7,692 bases of DNA from Methylomarinum sp. (GTDB taxonomy: Bacteria; Pseudomonadota; Gammaproteobacteria; Methylococcales; Methylomonadaceae): positions 1 through 7,692 of the forward strand of contig WTAG01000278.1 of assembly GCA_013139755.1 (NCBI GenBank). The letters run 5' to 3'. A model generated the notes under the pieces. That model was not told the DNA's origin. It did not search any database and saw only the letters and a program-made list of their open reading frames with translations. Both the position numbers and the translations under genes were made by a program. Within the stretch, counting starts at the first letter, position 1, and each line of letters begins with the position of its first letter. Positions 4,567 through 7,692 of this stretch are shown here, piece after piece.

Positions 4567-7070
4567 AAATACCTAACAATATTTTTAGAATTCTGATTGT
4601 AGATGATAACCCCAACAATTTATTCACCTTAGAGTCGTTACTTAAGCGTTTAAATAATTGTGAAGTTATACAAGCTAACTCGGGTGAAGCGGCCCTTATA
4701 TCTTGTATTGAACACTCTATCGACCTTATTCTTCTAGATATTCAGATGCCCGACATGGATGGCTATGAAACGGCCAAACATCTGAAAATGACAGCTCGTA
4801 CAAGGGATATTCCTATCATTTTTGTAACCGCTGTTTTTAAAAATGATGAGTTCATTAAATATGGCTACGAAATAGGCGCAATAGATTACCTCACCAAGCC
4901 ATTAGATGAAAATATGCTACTTAACCGTATCATGCTTTATCGCGCTTTGTTTGATCGTCAACATGCATTAAAAGATGCACTGCAAAAACTAGAATTGAAT
5001 AGTGAGGAAAGTTACCGTGACTTGTTTGAAGGTTCAATGGATGCCATCTTCATTACCGACCCAGAAAAAGGCTTGATTGATTGTAACGCTCAAACAATGG
5101 CGTTATTTGGCTGTTCATCTAAGCAACAATTAATCAATACCCAACCGTGTGCTCTATCACCATCAGAACAACCCAATGGCCAATCTTCTATTGAGCTTTG
5201 TCATAAATATCAGCAATCTGCATTAAAAAACGGCTCAATTCAATTTGAATGGGTGCATAAACAGTTGAATGGAATACTATTTACAGTCGATATTTTATTG
5301 AGTAGGGCCAATTGGAAAGGGCAAGTCATGCTACTTGCTTCATTACGCGATATTACCAAGCGTAAAGAAGCAGAAGACAAACTAACTCTTGCTGCCAGTG
5401 TATTCAGCCATGCCCGAGAAGGAATTATTATTACTGGTGCTGAAGGTAACATCCTTGAGGTTAATGATACTTTTTCGGTAATTACAGGCTATACACGTGA
5501 AGAGGTTCTAGGTAAAAACCCTCGACTACTTCACTCCGGAAAACAATCAGCAGAATTTTATATTGAAATGTGGAAATCTATTGTAGACAAACACCATTGG
5601 CAGGGTGAGATATGGAACCGCCGAAAGAACAAAGAGGTTTTCGCTGAAACACTGACTATCAGTGCTGTATGTGACACAAATGGTAATGTAATAAATTATG
5701 TAGGGCTGTTTAGCGATATTACACTAGCAAAAGAACATCAAGCTCAACTAGAACATATTGCTCATTACGATATTCTAACCAATTTACCCAATCGCGTATT
5801 ACTTGCCGATCGCCTATCTCAGGCGATGGTTAGAAATCAACGTCAACGTCTCTCGTTAGCTGTGGCTTTTCTCGATTTAGATGGGTTTAAAGCGGTTAAT
5901 GATAGTCATGGACATGATGTCGGTGATGAACTATTAATTACAGTTTCACATCGCATGAATAAAGCTTTACGCGAAGGCGACACATTGGCACGAATTGGTG
6001 GTGATGAATTTGTGGCCGTATTAGTAGATTTAGAAAACACGCAGGACTATGAACCCGTTTTAAAAAGAGTATTAGATGCAGTATCCGCCCCAGTTGTTAT
6101 AAATAATATTGTATTACATGTCTCTGCAAGTATTGGTGTTACTGTATCTCCTCATGATGAAGTAGATGCCGAACAGCTTATACGCCATGCTGATCAGGCA
6201 ATGTATGTTGCTAAACAAGCAGGTAAAAATCGTTATCACTTATTTGATTTATCACAAGATAATGCCATAAAAATTCAATGTGAAACCTTAGAAAACATAC
6301 GAAAAGCCTTACATAACAATGAATTTATTTTATATTATCAACCTAAGGTTAATATGATGACTGGGCGTGTGGTAGGCGTTGAAGCATTAATTCGCTGGCA
6401 ACACCCAGAACGTGGTTTACTACTGCCAGTCGATTTTCTACCTGTGCTTGAAAAAAATATCATTAGTATAGAGCTTGGTGAGTGGGTAATAAAGACAGCA
6501 CTTGCTCAAATAGAAAAATGGCAATCAGAAGGCTTAGAGATCTCGGTTAGTGTCAATATTGGAGCAGTTCAATTACGACAAAAAAATTTTTCAGCACGAC
6601 TCGCTGAATTACTCGCAGAATACCCAGAAGTAAAGCCAAGTTATTTGGAGCTGGAAATTCTTGAAACCAGTATGTTAGGTGATATTATGCAAGTTTCGTC
6701 TATTATGCAAGACTGTATTGGCTTAGGTGTTTCTTTCGCTTTGGATGATTTTGGAACAGGCTATTCCTCATTAACCTATCTTAGACGATTGCCAGCAAAC
6801 TTAATAAAAATAGACCAGACTTTTGTTCGTGATATGTTAATAGATACTGATGACTTAACTATTATTGAAGGTGTTGTAGGACTGGCTAAGTCTTTCAAGC
6901 GTGACGTTATTGCTGAGGGAGTTGAAACCATAGAACACGGCACGGCACTACTACAAGCCGGTTGTAAATTAGCTCAAGGTTATGGTATCGCTCGCCCTAT
7001 GCCTGCTGAAGCTATACCTAAATGGGTTGCTAATTGGCAACCCGATAAAAACTGGGTAACCTACAAATGA
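4554..7070 (+). CDS. Response regulator with REC-PAS-PAS-GGDEF-EAL (cyclic-di-GMP cyclase/phosphodiesterase)
   Basis: This 838-residue intact protein is probably the output of the operon: phosphorylation of its receiver would control synthesis and breakdown of cyclic-di-GMP. REC (about 11-130) is complete: D17/D18, phospho-site D62 (LLDIQMPDMDG), T92, K115. PAS1 spans about 152-270. PAS2 spans about 276-392, with the common E302-V-N-D-T-F and I310-T-G-Y patterns. GGDEF (about 402-565) has signature G482-G-D-E-F, metal site D441, and a product-inhibition RxxD site (R473-E-G-D476) exactly five residues before it. EAL (about 578-825) has E610-A-L, N668, E701, D731-D-F-G-T-G, K752/D754, and E788-G-V-E-T. 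Both catalytic domains therefore look active, so the net direction cannot be told from sequence. No transmembrane segment is seen. ATG 4554 lies in the end of the CheR frame with AGAGAG (4541-4546) as ribosome site, implying co-translation. There are no frameshifts, in contrast to the two genes before it. Confidence 0.92.
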   Translation: MPELKIPNNIFRILIVDDNPNNLFTLESLLKRLNNCEVIQANSGEAALISCIEHSIDLILLDIQMPDMDGYETAKHLKMTARTRDIPIIFVTAVFKNDEFIKYGYEIGAIDYLTKPLDENMLLNRIMLYRALFDRQHALKDALQKLELNSEESYRDLFEGSMDAIFITDPEKGLIDCNAQTMALFGCSSKQQLINTQPCALSPSEQPNGQSSIELCHKYQQSALKNGSIQFEWVHKQLNGILFTVDILLSRANWKGQVMLLASLRDITKRKEAEDKLTLAASVFSHAREGIIITGAEGNILEVNDTFSVITGYTREEVLGKNPRLLHSGKQSAEFYIEMWKSIVDKHHWQGEIWNRRKNKEVFAETLTISAVCDTNGNVINYVGLFSDITLAKEHQAQLEHIAHYDILTNLPNRVLLADRLSQAMVRNQRQRLSLAVAFLDLDGFKAVNDSHGHDVGDELLITVSHRMNKALREGDTLARIGGDEFVAVLVDLENTQDYEPVLKRVLDAVSAPVVINNIVLHVSASIGVTVSPHDEVDAEQLIRHADQAMYVAKQAGKNRYHLFDLSQDNAIKIQCETLENIRKALHNNEFILYYQPKVNMMTGRVVGVEALIRWQHPERGLLLPVDFLPVLEKNIISIELGEWVIKTALAQIEKWQSEGLEISVSVNIGAVQLRQKNFSARLAELLAEYPEVKPSYLELEILETSMLGDIMQVSSIMQDCIGLGVSFALDDFGTGYSSLTYLRRLPANLIKIDQTFVRDMLIDTDDLTIIEGVVGLAKSFKRDVIAEGVETIEHGTALLQAGCKLAQGYGIARPMPAEAIPKWVANWQPDKNWVTYK

Positions 7071-7085
7071 GATATTTTAATATCT
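7070..7085 (+). other. AT-rich palindrome at the operon's end
   Basis: The sequence AGATATT-TT-AATATCT is a perfect 7-bp inverted repeat beginning on the last base of the TGA stop. It is weak (mostly A/T), has a two-base loop and no T tract after it. It is at best a minor 3'-end hairpin rather than a convincing intrinsic terminator. Confidence 0.3.
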
Positions 7086-7291
7086 GACACAGGAAATTAT
7101 CAAAGGTCTGGTTTCATTTGACATCCTTTTTATACATAAGCCCATAGAAGAGCCAAAACTATCTTACATATACTTGGAAGAAAAATAGTATCTTCACAGT
7201 ATGTAAAACTTGTTAGGTTTTATTAGTTACGGTTGTTGTTACGCTTACTATGAATTACCGTTCATGGCTGACTAAAGTCATTCAATATTTG
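7071..7291. other. Intergenic stretch with no recognisable gene
   Basis: The sequence is AT-rich. I found no open frame with a ribosome site on either strand and no recognisable RNA. A leftward ATG after AAGGATG near 7110-7140 opens only a five-codon frame. The short stretch between the foldback element and the terminator (7452-7523) is likewise featureless. Confidence 0.5.
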
Positions 7292-7451
7292 GGACTGAGG
7301 ATTTAATAACTTCCCGATTTTGACTTGCCTTCTAGTCTCACAGAAGCACCAATAAAAAAGTTGCGTAGCCTGCTATGCGCCCATTTTATTGACACTCCTG
7401 TGAAACTAAAATTCTACGCAAAACTTCTGGATGCTATTAAATCCTCAGTCC
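7292..7451. repeat. 160-bp foldback element with perfect 17-bp terminal inverted repeats (MITE-like)
   Basis: The left end GGACTGAGGATTTAATA (7292-7308) is the exact reverse complement of the right end (7435-7451). Inside, 7338-7357 pairs with 7384-7403 (16 of 20 positions), and the pairing continues outward at 7330-7336 with 7405-7411. An inner short hairpin GCGTAG/CTATGC lies around 7363-7378. All four mismatches of the 20-bp arm become G-U pairs in leftward RNA. No protein is encoded. The structure fits a non-autonomous transposon (MITE) or a structured RNA. The ends do not match the insertion sequence at the left of the window, and I see no clear target duplication. Confidence 0.75.
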
Positions 7452-7523
7452 TAAGTGTATTTTACAGAAACAAGCCGGAAGCCCCCCTCTACCCAGAATA
7501 GGACCAGAAGCTAAATTTCAAGC

Positions 7524-7565
7524 AAAAAAAAAGGTCTGTAGAAATATCTACAGACCTTTATTTTT
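7524..7565 (-). terminator. Strong intrinsic terminator, probably bidirectional
   Basis: A perfect stem GGTCTGTAG (7533-7541) / CTACAGACC (7548-7556) with loop AAATAT extends by three A-T pairs on each side. Read leftward, it is followed by nine U (complement of 7524-7532), so it would end the tRNA transcript entering from the right. Read rightward, it is followed by TTTATTTTT (7557-7565), so it could also stop transcripts from the operon. Confidence 0.9.
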
Positions 7566-7567
7566 CT

Positions 7568-7643
7568 TGGCTCCCCCGGACGGGCTCGAACCGCCGACCT
7601 AGTGATTAACAGTCACCCGCTCTACCAACTGAGCTACAGGGGA
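7568..7643 (-). tRNA. tRNA-Asn (GTT)
   Basis: The leftward strand gives a complete 76-base tRNA including an encoded CCA end (complement of TGG 7568-7570). The acceptor stem TCCCCTG pairs with CGGGGGA, followed by discriminator G. The D arm is the usual GCTCAGTTGGTAGAGC, the anticodon loop CTGTTAA contains GTT, and the T arm carries GTTCGAGCC. The sequence closely resembles bacterial tRNA-Asn genes. It lies 20 bases downstream of another tRNA on the same strand, so they are probably one transcript ended by the hairpin to the left. Confidence 0.95.
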
Positions 7644-7663
7644 ATAATCTTTATACATCAACA

Positions 7664-7692
7664 TGGCGCGCCCGGAGAGATTCGAACTCCCG
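7664..7692 (-). tRNA. tRNA 3' end, cut by window edge (possibly tRNA-Arg)
   Basis: The leftward strand ends in a T stem-loop (GGGAG-TTCGAAT-CTCTC), an acceptor strand CGGGCGC, discriminator G and an encoded CCA. The anticodon lies outside the window. The inferred 5' acceptor strand would be GCGCCCG, which is common in tRNA-Arg genes of gammaproteobacteria, but the identity cannot be settled from 29 bases. Confidence 0.8.

Noticed and set aside
5240..5452. Leftward 70-residue open frame
   Set aside because: It is antisense to the two PAS domains of the cyclic-di-GMP protein, with no family resemblance.
7118..7138. TTGACA followed by TATACA as a promoter
   Set aside because: The spacing between the two hexamers is only about 8 bases, far below the usual 16-18, and no gene follows.

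Overview
This is an AT-rich bacterial window, most likely from an aquatic or environmental gammaproteobacterium. That guess rests on the GAF-hybrid-kinase/CheB/CheR/GGDEF-EAL gene set, the tRNA-Asn(GTT) sequence with an encoded CCA end, and the general look of the proteins. No gene here fixes the genus.

Layout. Bases 1-117 are the end of an insertion sequence, with the first 23 codons of a leftward transposase OrfA. Bases 118-7070 are one rightward operon whose genes overlap by a few bases. It holds (i) a multi-receiver hybrid histidine kinase (130-2882), (ii) a CheB-CheR fusion (2879-4566), and (iii) a REC-PAS-PAS-GGDEF-EAL protein (4554-7070). Bases 7071-7523 carry no gene but contain a 160-bp foldback, MITE-like element (7292-7451). 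Bases 7524-7692 hold a strong hairpin terminator and two leftward tRNA genes, tRNA-Asn(GTT) and the 3' end of another tRNA, probably Arg.

How the genes fit together. The operon looks like a chemotaxis-style adaptive two-component circuit with cyclic-di-GMP output. A sensor kinase with a long Glu/Gln-rich signalling helix would pass phosphate to receiver domains. CheR (methyltransferase) and CheB (methylesterase/deamidase) would tune the sensor. The response regulator with diguanylate cyclase and phosphodiesterase domains would be the output. The link between CheB/CheR and the kinase helix is inference.

The main observation is that the two upstream genes are broken while the output gene is intact. 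The kinase has lost its N-terminal (presumably membrane/HAMP) part at the IS junction, and has a -1 frameshift near 577-581 at the end of the GAF domain. The CheB-CheR fusion is interrupted by an exact 8-bp tandem duplication (CTAATAAG, 3033-3048). Removing one copy restores a continuous 559-codon protein. Either the sensory half is decaying, or the 8-bp repeat is a reversible switch. The single-base lesion could also be a sequencing error.
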